NCBI GenBank assembly: GCA_009823395.1
Contig: CM020519.1
Location: forward strand, 15,429,001-15,493,000
Direction of reading: 5' to 3'
Length of the DNA stretch: 64,000 bases
DNA from: Thamnaconus septentrionalis
Taxonomy: Eukaryota; Chordata; Actinopteri; Tetraodontiformes; Monacanthidae
Made by a program: the position numbers and the translations under genes. The notes below the pieces were generated by a model that saw nothing but the letters and a program-made list of their open reading frames with translations, ran no database searches and had not been told where the DNA came from. Positions 20,986 through 31,011 of this stretch are shown here, piece after piece. Each line of letters begins with the position of its first letter. The first letter of the stretch is position 1.

Positions 20986-22053
20986 CTAGACATGAAGAGT
21001 GGAGACACACTTTATTTTTTTCAAGTGAGAAAATCAAGAAAATCAATTTTTTTGTGTGAACTGTTAGCTTTCAAAAAGCCCGAGTTTTTGGGTCGGGGAT
21101 TGACAGAAGGCTAACGCAGGACTGACTTCACCGTGTTGTCGCCCGCTCCTCAGGCAGAATGACGTCTCGTCACAGCCAAAGAAGACTTGAGGCCCTGCTG
21201 GGAACCACCTCCACCTCCTCTCACTGGGCTCCAGCGAAGGGAAACCCTACAAGTTCTGCTGTCAGTCAACCAATCACGATGCTGGACACCAAATGGCTAC
21301 TGGGTCACTACTGATACATAGCTGTGATTTTGTTTTATTTTATTTTATTTGTATTTTTTTTTTGTATGTGTGTTGTCGTTGTGTTGTTGTTGTTCTTTTC
21401 CTTTTAATTTGATTGTGCATAGTTTTTACAAAAAAAAAAAAAGGAATCTGCAACCTACTGATTTATACTGTAGCATGCATGCGCGCGTGTGTGTGTGTGT
21501 GTACGTGCACTCTGGGTTTTTGAGGCGGGAGGGGGCGGCGAGCAAGTGAGAGGGACGTAGCGGCGAGGCGGAAGGTTGCCGTTGAGAAGACGCGATAAGG
21601 ATGGAAATACAGGATGTAGGAAAAAAAACCAAAAGAAACCAACAAGTAGACGAGTGGAGCGTGAGGTTTAAAGTTTTCGGCACTGTGTGCTTAGTATTTA
21701 TTGCCTGGGTTTGATTTGACCTGTTACCAGTTAATCGATTAGTTTTGCTGTCTTGTAATCACTTTGTTTTAACGTCCGCGTGTGTGGTCAGGCCCTGCTG
21801 AGAGGTTAAGCTTTAATAGGAACGCAGACGGTGGACAGTGTCGATCCAGGCGATGGCGATGAGATGCTGGTATGTTAGTGAAAGTGTGTGTTGTTTTTTT
21901 TTGGTACTGCCGTGAAAAACCCAGCAGGTTTTCCATCGCTGTTGATTGCTCTGTTTGTGTGTCACAAGGTGATCCCTTCCAGACCGGATGTTCATTATCG
22001 CAGTTCTGCTCAGATCTCAGTGGCCAGTTACCGACGTTTTTTGTGTGCCAGAA

Positions 22054-22059
22054 AATAAA
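22054..22059 (+). terminator. dtnb: Proximal poly(A) signal AATAAA for dtnb
   Basis: Canonical hexamer followed by a T-rich stretch within the presumed 3' UTR. Use is inferred. Confidence 0.4.
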
Positions 22060-22304
22060 ACAGACTTTTTAAAAACAGACTTGTTCAAGCACTTTTTTTT
22101 ATTTATTTTTATTTTTTTTGCCCTAAAGTTCCATTGGCCTTCCACCAATCTGAGCCTCCCGTTTCATTCTGGTGGATTTCAGGATTTCTCAGTGGGTTTC
22201 AAACAGCAGATGGGAGAAGAAGCTTCCGCTCACACACACACCCAGGCAGCTATCTGACAAAATGTTTATAAACCAGCATGGCAGAACATTATACTGTCTA
22301 TGAC

Positions 22305-22654
22305 CAGTGTGCGAAATACAGGGGAGGCGCGTGGGGGTCGGACCCTGAAAGCCTCTAAGCAAAAAATTTAAAGGGGTCTCGTATTTTTTTAAAAGCTAAA
22401 AGAAATTCTATATTTAATGTGCCTAATGGCCTCAGATCACCTTGTCTGTTAATTTAAAAAAAAATATTATGAGTATTTTTTTTTGCGTGTGGTGTGTGTA
22501 TATATGTGTTGTTACGTCATGGCTTGCATCCATGATATATTGTAAGGTTATAACAGGAATCCTGCATGTTAAGGGAATCTAGATTGGTATTGAGTAGCAA
22601 TCAGGAGGATGCCCCCTCGCCTCCCGGGTATGTTGACGGGTATTTCGCACACTG
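22305..22654. mobile_element. hAT-like MITE in the dtnb 3' UTR
   Basis: The terminal inverted repeats CAGTGTGCGAAATAC and GTATTTCGCACACTG are a perfect 15-bp pair enclosing about 350 bp. It is non-coding, and only this copy was seen in the window. Confidence 0.8.
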
Positions 22655-23316
22655 TCTAAAATTTATATAAATCATAGTGATCTGTGCATTCTTTAGGCCT
22701 AGTGAGTTTTAATCAGGAATGACTGTGTTGTTTAGGTGCATGGTTTTCTAAGTGTTTGATACCCACTGGCCATATTATGCTACAATGCCAAATTGTTTTT
22801 GATCACAGAAAGCAACTATTAGCACCTTCGACCCCACCCGCCTTTAAATGCCATTCAGACTCGTCCGCCTTGCGAACCCAAAGAGATCTAAGCTTTTGTT
22901 TTCCGCCATTGTTTTTCTTTTATTTCAAAGTGAAATGTCAAAGGAGCATAATGTCAGCAGCAAATGTGTTTTGTTTTGTTTGTTTTTGATTCTTAGCATT
23001 TCAGGATGTGTCTTTGCGTTGATGGGAAGCTGTACTTTAGCGCCTGTGGGTCAGCTGGACAGAGGCCGCGTTCGTCCCTTCAAAATGTTTGGCTGAAGAG
23101 TCGTGACTGAAGACGAACACGTTTTCAGTCTGAACCGTGAAGCGAGTGAGTGATTTCTGCGTGCCTGTTGTCTGTCTTTGTGTCAGTGTGAGAGAGAGAG
23201 AGAGAGAGAGAAACCGAGACTGACGGGACAGATGTGCCCTGACATGAAACTGTAAACCCATTGAACCCCGGAAGCTGCTGGTGCAGGACGAAAGTGTTAC
23301 TCTGTGTTTTATCAGC

Positions 23317-23322
23317 AATAAA
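23317..23322 (+). terminator. dtnb: Distal poly(A) signal AATAAA for dtnb
   Basis: The context cagcAATAAAatcatattga is typical. After it the sequence turns to repeat-bearing intergenic DNA, so this is the likely gene end. Confidence 0.6.
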
Positions 23323-23765
23323 ATCATATTGAACAAATGACTCTCAACCCTTTTTCAGCTTCTCACTGTGAAGGCCAGTACTGTCTGTGTTGTCCAATTC
23401 ACGACTTCCAATTATGTCAGAGCTACGTAGCTCGGCTATAATCTATTGAGGAAACAAGGTAGAAAACTCCAAACTGCTGTGAAAACCCACATTACTGTGA
23501 ATACCTTAGCTTTTTGTTTAGAAGATTGTGTAAAATAACATTCATTTGCATCAGGGTGGTGATAAATTAATACCAAGATGTCACAAAGTTTGCAAAGCAG
23601 TGAGGCAGGAACTCACTCTTGCCTCATTTCATGAAATACATACAATTTTGGGTGACAACCCAAAAATAATCACTCACTTTACACCGCTAGCATATTTTCC
23701 TTTTAACGTTAGCAAAGCCCTAACTTACCCAGAAAGAGATGCATCCTGTTCTGTGTGTTTAAAGA

Positions 23766-24098
23766 CAGGGGCGGGAAACTTTTTGACTGGTGGAGCCACA
23801 ATAGGTTCTAAAATGTGACAGAGGGGCCCGGAGCAGGAGCAGAGGGATGGAGTGTTTTAGTGAGACACATCATAGGAAGAAGAAATATATCATGGGATAT
23901 GTAGAAAACATGTTCTTCAATGTCAATTGAAAATGAACAAAAGCGTTGCAACAAAATCAGTGTCTTTGAAGCCCCACGGTAGTTAGCTCTTTATTGAAAT
24001 GATGAGTTATTTTATTACTTCCTTACTCCTAGAATCATTTCTTCAAGTTTGGCGGGCCGGATTAAAATGCTTAACTGGCCGTAGTTTGCCCAAGCCCG
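23766..24098 (-). mobile_element. hAT-like MITE (family D), copy 1
   Basis: It starts caggggcgggaaact and ends ccgtagtttgcccaagcccg. The interior (ggttctaaaatgtgacagag, gcgggccggattaaaa) matches other family D copies. Confidence 0.65.
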
Positions 24099-25341
24099 TT
24101 TTACGGTTTTGCTCAACAGCAATGTAGTGACACAATGAATGTATTTATGTTTTGTCTTTGAAGAGGCAAAGATGTCAAAAACACGTCCGCCGAGAAAAGC
24201 CTTAAAAGCCAGTTGTGCTCCGTCCAGCTCTGATAAAGCTGTCACTGCCGCAGCAGCGCCACCATTGTGTTTTAGCAGCGGCAAAGTCACTTCCTCGTCC
24301 TCTTGTGTGTTTTCCGAAGCCTGTTGCCTGTTTTCGTTCAACCAAAAGGGACGCCAATTACTCAGGAAACACAAAGAGAAACCCAAAGCACTTAAGATCT
24401 GAGCTTGGTGAGAGGGATAAAGGAGAACCACACTGAAAAAGCCTCAACCATCCAGTTGCAACGTGACAACATGGTGATAAATGTCGATCTCATTTCTGTT
24501 TTGTTTGTTTGTTTGTTTGTTTTACTTTTGTCGCTTCAAAAAAGAAGAGAAAAAAGTTCCAGTTTTAGGCAGCAAGTGAAAGATATGGTTGATTCCTCGC
24601 ATGGCTGAATAAATGAGTTAAATAGCTCAAGTAACAACCGACCAGACACTTCTTAGTCTTCTCTTAATCTCCCTCATTTCAATATGTCTTTAAATTCCCT
24701 AAATTGAGCATTTATTTTAAGTTGATGCACTTTTTCTGAGTGTGGTCTTTTATTCATGGTGGTCCATTTAAATTGAAACTAGTTTGGTTACTGCTAGTAT
24801 TTGAGTGCAAAGCCAAAACAACATAGCTAGAATGCAAAAGGTTGTGTATGCTGACCTCTAGGTTTTCCTTCAGAATGTTGCCAATCTGTCTTTGGTCTTA
24901 ACCCACTTGCTATATATAGAAAGTCAGATGCAGAGTCCAGACATCCTTCCAATTTTCACCCTGCACGTTTCCCACTTTTCCCGCTGCTCAGGAGGCCCAT
25001 TAGGGTGGATGAGCTGTTCACGCTTTTTTTTTTTCCCATGATCTCCCCTTGTGAGGTCATGACATGTGCTGTTTTTGATGAAAGGGTCGTAAATTATAGT
25101 CTGAATGAAGCTCATTGTGGTTGCCTGTTGCTTGTCTATAAATAACAACCATTCACCACCTCCTCGCCCTCCCTCCATCACAAACCTTACGTGCTGGCAG
25201 CACCGAGTGCACTCACTCACTCATCACTCCTTTTTTTTTTTTTGAGGATTTAAACTATTTTGAACCCTTCAAAGAAAAAAAAAAATAAGCTCACTCCTTC
25301 CTGAAACAACCAAAGGAAAATATTGAAAAATGTAGGAGGAG

Positions 25342-25380
25342 AGCGTAATGACATCGTTTTCCTGACGATGTCATTACGCT
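25342..25380. repeat. Perfect 16-bp inverted repeat (hairpin)
   Basis: The arm AGCGTAATGACATCGT and its exact reverse complement are separated by the 7-nt loop TTTCCTG. A poly-T terminator does not follow. Confidence 0.95.
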
Positions 25381-26107
25381 ATATTAGCTATTTGAACTGT
25401 CGTGAACGCTTGCCATGTGGAAGCCAGAAATTTGATTTCTCCTCCCTGCCTCCACTTTTTTTCTCTTGCGCTTGATTTACCGCGGTCACTGTCATTTCTA
25501 GAACGCCCTATCCAGCGCCGAGGCAGCAGGTTCCAACTTGTTGCAGCAGGCCTCAACTCCGCTGGGAAAGATGAATCAAGGTAAATGTGTTGTGGTTGTG
25601 GTTAAAGAATTAACATTGTATTCAACGCAACAATTGCACAGCTGTAGTAAAGCCAAAAAAAAGTAGCTTTCTGTGACTATGCTTTACAACAAATAGCAAA
25701 AGTAATCATTTTTGATTGAATGCAGAATAGTACTTATGGAGTTGTTAAGATTTAATCTGAAATGATGAGAGACTTCTGTGTGTTACAGAGTGAAAAGCTA
25801 AAAAATATTATGTCAGTAATTTGTCAGTAATTGTTAATTTGTTCACCCTCTTAACAGCAGTTCTGCAGCTGTTAATTACTTTACTAATGATTTAGTGACA
25901 GATTGATTTCTCTGGTTAAAGAATAAAATTGAGACAGAAAATTTCAAAAATTTGCATTTTTCTCTGTGGCAGTCAAGCACCTTTTCCAAATAGCAACCTA
26001 CAGTACAGTATATCACTTACATAAGTAATAAACCTCCTCCTTTCCCTTTCTGCCAATTATGCTTTTACACATTCTTTTTAACTTGACTTTATTGAGTCTG
26101 GGTTAGA

Positions 26108-26464
26108 CCGGGGGTGGTGCAAACTTATTAACTTGTGCGCCACAATGGGTTCTAAAATTTGACATAGGGCGCTGGAGCAGGAGCAGTTGGATGGAGTGTT
26201 TTGGGACAAGTAGAAAACGTGTGCCTTAACGTCAATTGAAAACAAACACAAGCGTTGCAACAACATCAGTGTTTTTCGAAGCCCCACAGTCTTTAGCTCT
26301 TTATTTAAATGACTTTTTAAAACACTGAAAAAAATGATGAAATACAGTAAAGCTATTTTACTGCTTAATTACTATTAATATAATTTCTTCAAGTTCAGCG
26401 GGCCACATTAAAAAGCTTTATTTGCCGCATAAGGCCCCCGGGGCGTAGTGTGTCCACGCCGGGG
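26108..26464 (-). mobile_element. hAT-like MITE (family D), copy 2
   Basis: It contains ccacaatgggttctaaaatt and gcgggccacattaaaaagct and ends gcccccggggcgtagtgtg. It is diverged. Confidence 0.6.
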
Positions 26465-27017
26465 TTAGCCTGTCTCACCCTCACCCTCAGGTGGGAGGAA
26501 GCCACAGTACTCAGACAGGAGGATCCAAGCAAAGAGTACTAATGATTCACACCGACAGTGCGTACAAGGTATAAGGGCCCATAAAGTGGTAAACACAATA
26601 GTTGTGGGTTAAAAATAGTCTCTAAACTTGTCCGCGTACAAACCAGAGTGCGCAGAATTGATTAAAAAAAATGAGGTAAACTACCAAAACGTACCATTTC
26701 AACATTATAATAAGAACAATGGTATTTATCATGTTTAAATGTCAGCACCTTTGAGATATACATGGTGCATGTATTCTCATGTTTGTGAGTGATTTTAGGC
26801 TCAAGTGACGTCAACTACGTCGTTCGCTCTTGTTGTTGACGGCCAACTATTCTACACCTGTCTTAATCTGCACGTGCGCGCCTCAGTTTTAGCGCGCGTG
26901 CGTGTGCACGACTCGGTTTTTTTACGTGGTCTTTAGGACCCCGCGGAAGCTTTCGTGTCTGTGCTGCAGCCTCTGCGGCTCGAGAAGGCCGTATTTTTAA
27001 TGCGCGCGCGCGTGTGT

Positions 27018-27133
27018 GTGTGTGAGAGAGAGAGAGTGAGAGAGAGAGAGTGAGTGAGAGAGAGAAGCAGAGCGAGGACCCGGTAGAGCGCGAGGAGGGT
27101 GAGAGAGGGAGAGAGGGAGAGAGAGAGAGAGAG

Positions 27134-27164
<31 letters not shown>
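27018..27164 (+). repeat. Compound TG/GA microsatellite
   Basis: (TG)n, (GA)n and again (TG)n within the CpG-rich block. They generate long but meaningless low-complexity open frames on both strands. Confidence 0.95.
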
Positions 27165-27167
<3 letters not shown>

Positions 27168-27659
27168 CGAGAAGGAGAGCAACGACCGTCACAGGGTCCG
27201 CGTGCCCAAGGGACGCACGACACGGTAAATATAAACAATAAGCATTTTTTGGCTCGCGAACCGCAAGCTTGGCACGCGCTACACCCGCTAAGTTAGCTAA
27301 ACAGTCATCTCCTGAAGTCAAACGCTCGCCCGCGCGTACCCTTGCGTGCGTGCGCGCGCGCTTAGTTTCTCGCGGAGGATGTGCGCGTGAGGACGGTGTA
27401 CGCGGGCGGCGAGAGAGAGAGAGAGCGAGAGCGAGAGAGAGTGAACTTGGGTGAGTTCTCGAACACACCGTCGCGGCGAGCGGACCGCCGCGGTGTCACC
27501 CAGCGCCGTGCCCGGGGGAGGTGTTCGGCGTGTCGGCCGGAGCCCTCTGACAGCTCCCCCCGCCCACCTCCTCCTCATTCCGGCAGGTAACGTTGAGCCC
27601 GAGCCCACCGTCCTCCTCACACACACCAGATGCAGACACACACAGAGAGACACACACTG

Positions 27660-28293
27660 GTGATGGGTCGTTCGTGAACGAACTGGTTCTTTGCAGTGAA
27701 CCAAGAGAGCCGGCTCCTGATTGAGAGCCGTTTTTTATTTTTTTTTGTTCGGGAGTAGAACCGGATAACGGGTCGTTCCACATCCGGTCGCTGTCGGAGT
27801 TTGAGGCGATTTAGAACTTGTTTAGCGGAGATTTTGTGTGATAGAGAAATGTCCAAAAAATGAATTAGAAACAGGATAACCCAAATAACAAATACGTTAA
27901 TATATAATAGCACACACACACACACACACACACACGTATGAACTGATTTATTTATTTTTGCAGAATGCTGCTTTTTGTTTCATGTTTATCTTGTTGTGCT
28001 GTGTTGCTGATGTGTTCTTGCACTTGTACATAGTTGTATTGGGGGTGAGGAGTGGTGTTTTATATTCAATTTTACAGCGCTGTTACATGTTGAGTGTGTA
28101 AATAATACACATTTAATATTGTTGATATAATTAACATTAGTCATTCATTTTTAGCAAATCATTTGGTCATAAACAAAATATAAGCAACAACAACAACAAA
28201 AAATCTAGGGAGCATAAAAGAGTAACCGACTCTTTTTGGTGAGCCGAGCCAAAAGAACCGGTTCTCTGAAAAGAGCCGGAATTCCCATCGCGA
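27660..28293. mobile_element. AT-rich hAT-like insert splitting the CpG-rich block
   Basis: The ends gatgggtcgttcgtgaacga and (reverse complement of the right end) gatgggaattccggctcttt share GATGGG. Each is followed by a GAACYGGTTCTTT word and GAGCCG/GCTCGG words. The interior is AT-rich, unlike the flanks. No coding signal or clear target duplication was found, so classification is tentative. Confidence 0.5.
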
Positions 28294-28640
28294 GCGAGCG
28301 CGCGAGCGGTGGGGGGGAGCGCGCCTGCCGAGGTTAGCGAGTGCATTCGGTCTGGAACGCGCCCCCGAGTGTGTTTTTACCTGACCCACTAAAGCCTCTC
28401 GTCCCCACACACTCTCACACGTGTCCTCGATCGGTCGCCCGCCTCGCACGCGCGCGCGAGCAACCCCTCCTCCCCCGTCCATCCCCCACCGGGATTATTA
28501 GCCGCTTTGCGAGAGAAGCTGTCCGGTTGAAGGCCGCGTGAGGTCGCGCACAATATGAATCGCAGTGGCGTCGAGCTCGCGGCGAGAACCGCGACACTTC
28601 CGCCCGAGCCTGTGAAAATTAAACGGGCGTCGTCGTGAGT

Positions 28641-30300
28641 GTCTTACGCGACTACCGGCGGTGACAGATAAGCAGTTGGGTGTTTCGACAAAGTTACTTA
28701 CTGGAACAATGTCACGCAGTTTGCTCGCATTGTCTCTGTCGAATAAAGCTATAAAACCCTCAACTGAAATTCATATCCTGCAAGGGCATAAAATAAGTCT
28801 GCTCATACACTATACATGGCCACTACAGTAAAAGGGAACAAAAAGAAACAATTAAAGGGAACAGATTCAGATTTTTGTTTTGTCATTTGATATAATATCA
28901 TATAGAATCTGTAACTCATGAATCCCAAGTCATTGAATTTCCACTCCAGTAGAATTTAAATATGAAAAAATATGATGTGTCATAAGGTTTTTAGTTAAAA
29001 AATAAAAAATAAAATAAAAAATAATAAAAAATCAGACTATTAGAGTTTTGTTGAGGCTGGGGTTGGAGGCAGTAGAGGAAGTTTTCCTCTTAACACGGCT
29101 GTAAACAGTAAATTCCATTTTTTTGGTCTTCTATTCTTGTCCCATTATTGTTTCTTCTGAAACTATAACACCTTTGACCAACAATTAAGTTGATGTTTTC
29201 ACATCTACATTAAGTGTAGACTAGTAGTAGACTAAAATATTTGTTTTTGTTTATTTATTTGTGTGTTGTTGTTTTTAACTCTCATGCCAAATGAGCCCAA
29301 TTTGTCAATAAAATATTTTGGAACACCAGCGTTATCATTCCCATGATATAGTAGTCCCCAAAATGGAACAAATAGGAGTACTAAAAGCTCTGAAGGAAAC
29401 TACAGCAGTAAAAACTTTTGATGCTTTTATTATGAAGACAAATGTTCCACTTCCCTGTCTTGCCATTGTTGAACTTTCACTACCTTTACATAATTCTATA
29501 GCTCCTTTTTTCTGCGCAGTCATTTTTTTCCCCCACTAGTAAAGGCTTTGGCTCTGGGCCTTTTGGCTCATATTCTGAGTGAAACCAGCTCTGTGAAGCC
29601 TTAAACAATTCATACCAGGGGCTTCAATGCACGATAAAAGATGTGATGTCTTTAGTTGACATAAAAATATCAAGAACTAGAAAGAGCTGGTTGGCTCGGA
29701 GCCTTAAGATCATTCATAGAGCCCCCTGGGGGTGTGGGGCGGATACTCTACACCCATCCCTGCAAGTTTCCACTCTCTCTTTCCACTGGGGCCTCAGCCA
29801 ACTGCCTGTTGTCTTTACAGTATTTGATATAAGGCTTGCAGTGTGGCTGCGTACAGTACAATACGTGCTGAGGAATGCCAGGCTTTTCCCGGCTGCGCTC
29901 AAATCCAGATCGCAGCTGAGGTCCAACTTTGTGCGCTGATTCCAATTTAGCCTCCTCCTGTCTTCGCTACTGTTTATTACACGACACTGTAGCGCATCAA
30001 GCAACCCCAGCGACCTCTTATGACAGTCACTACGCGTTTGGGAAATGTAACGTTTTCCCAAACAAATGTTCATTGTTTCCCCTCTAATATCATTTTACGG
30101 TAAATTCAGCACAACACAAAGAGATTGATAGGAGCTGTGAAACGGATCCCCAAGGCAAAATGTTCTGCTGACTTTTTAAGATACTTTGCAGCGTCTCTGT
30201 GATTCATCTGAAAGAGATTCATATTTACATCTACTTCCAGATATATATAATTAGATTGTATTAGATTGGATTATATTATATTAGATTAGATTAGATTCAA
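28641..30300. other. Upstream region of the dnmt3a first coding exon
   Basis: AT-rich DNA with no recognised gene. It may be 5' UTR intron. Confidence 0.4.
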
Positions 30301-30610
30301 ACAAGCACCGACCAAAAATATTAAATTACACTGTTCAGCCTAATAATGACAATATAGCATCTTAATTTATTTACACACACTAAGTGTGAAACCTGGGCTG
30401 GTTTAGATGCACACAAAGCTGATATCCTGGGAGGAATTGAGGGAGGAAAATAGGCTTACACTCTGTTTATAACACAATCACTCCACAATAAAATGTTAAT
30501 ATTGTTTTTTTAGATATTCTTTTTTTTTTTTTTTAGATTGTTTCTGAGGGATAATTTTTCACGGCGCCCATGAAATTATCTTACGGCACAGTGGTTAAAA
30601 AACACCGATC
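30300..30610. mobile_element. hAT-like repeat family C, copy 3 (fragment)
   Basis: The phrases cctaataatgaca, tttagatgcacacaaagctg and gaggaaaataggctta match 20480-20585. The right end (ggcacagtggttaaaaaaca) is the family C terminus. Confidence 0.6.
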
Positions 30611-30942
30611 TATATAATTTATTTATCAACCATCAAAAAAGAAGGTGGCCATGCAATACTCTTTTATCCTCGATTTTCGCCGTGAATTACCGGTGCTCAC
30701 CACACGCACTGCGCCGGTCTGTTGTGGCCTGCTGCCGCCCTGAAGTGACGCGTCGTGCACTCTCTTTGGTTTTTGTCCCAGGAGAGGACGACTCGTCGCC
30801 GAATGACCCACGGAGAGGCGCAGGTGGAATTGAATGAGGCCGCACCTGGTGCATCAGTAGCCCCCACCCCCATGTTTTGATCGCCCCCCCACCACCGTTT
30901 CGACTTGTGCAAACGTGGTCTCGCCGAGGTGCCGCCTCCACC

Positions 30943-31011
30943 ATGCCGTCCAACAGCCCCGCCGCCGCCGAGCTGCCCCAGACGCCTGACAACGACACGG
31001 CCAACGATGTG
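30943..31011 (+). CDS. dnmt3a: dnmt3a coding exon 1 (long isoform start)
   Basis: The ATG has a good Kozak context (ccaccATGcc). An in-frame TGA lies upstream at 30835-30837 with no intervening in-frame ATG. It encodes [20 protein letters not shown] and then NDV; mammals begin MPAMPSSGPGD. The donor is GATGTG|GTAAAG, phase 0. The 5' limit of the exon is not known. Confidence 0.85.

Larger units (their letters stand above)
21154..23340 (+). other. dtnb: dtnb 3' UTR exon
   Basis: It begins after ccgctcctcag and contains no conserved ORF. Two AATAAA signals are present (22054 and 23317), so two transcript ends are possible. It holds (TG)n at 21487-21502, a GA run at 23191-23212 and a hAT-like insertion. 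Its exon status is inferred from the acceptor, the preceding donor and the poly(A) signals. Confidence 0.55.
23341..26860. other. Intergenic region between dtnb and dnmt3a
   Basis: About 3.5 kb with two family D hAT-like repeats, a perfect 16-bp hairpin at 25342-25380 and AT-rich filler. No gene was recognised. Confidence 0.6.
26870..28640 (+). promoter_or_regulatory. dnmt3a: CpG-rich region, probable dnmt3a long-isoform promoter
   Basis: Two CpG-dense blocks (about 26870-27600 and 28250-28640) lie upstream of the first coding exon and contain many CGCG and GC-box-like words. Plausible 5' UTR donors occur at 27225 (CACG|GTAAAT) and 27586 (GCAG|GTAACG). An AT-rich insert separates the blocks. 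The promoter role is inferred from CpG density and position; the transcription start cannot be fixed from sequence. Confidence 0.5.

Noticed and set aside
26863..27468. 201-codon open frame on the minus strand
   Set aside because: Product is Ser-Leu and Thr-His runs created by GA and TG microsatellites in the CpG-rich block; no domain and no splice context.
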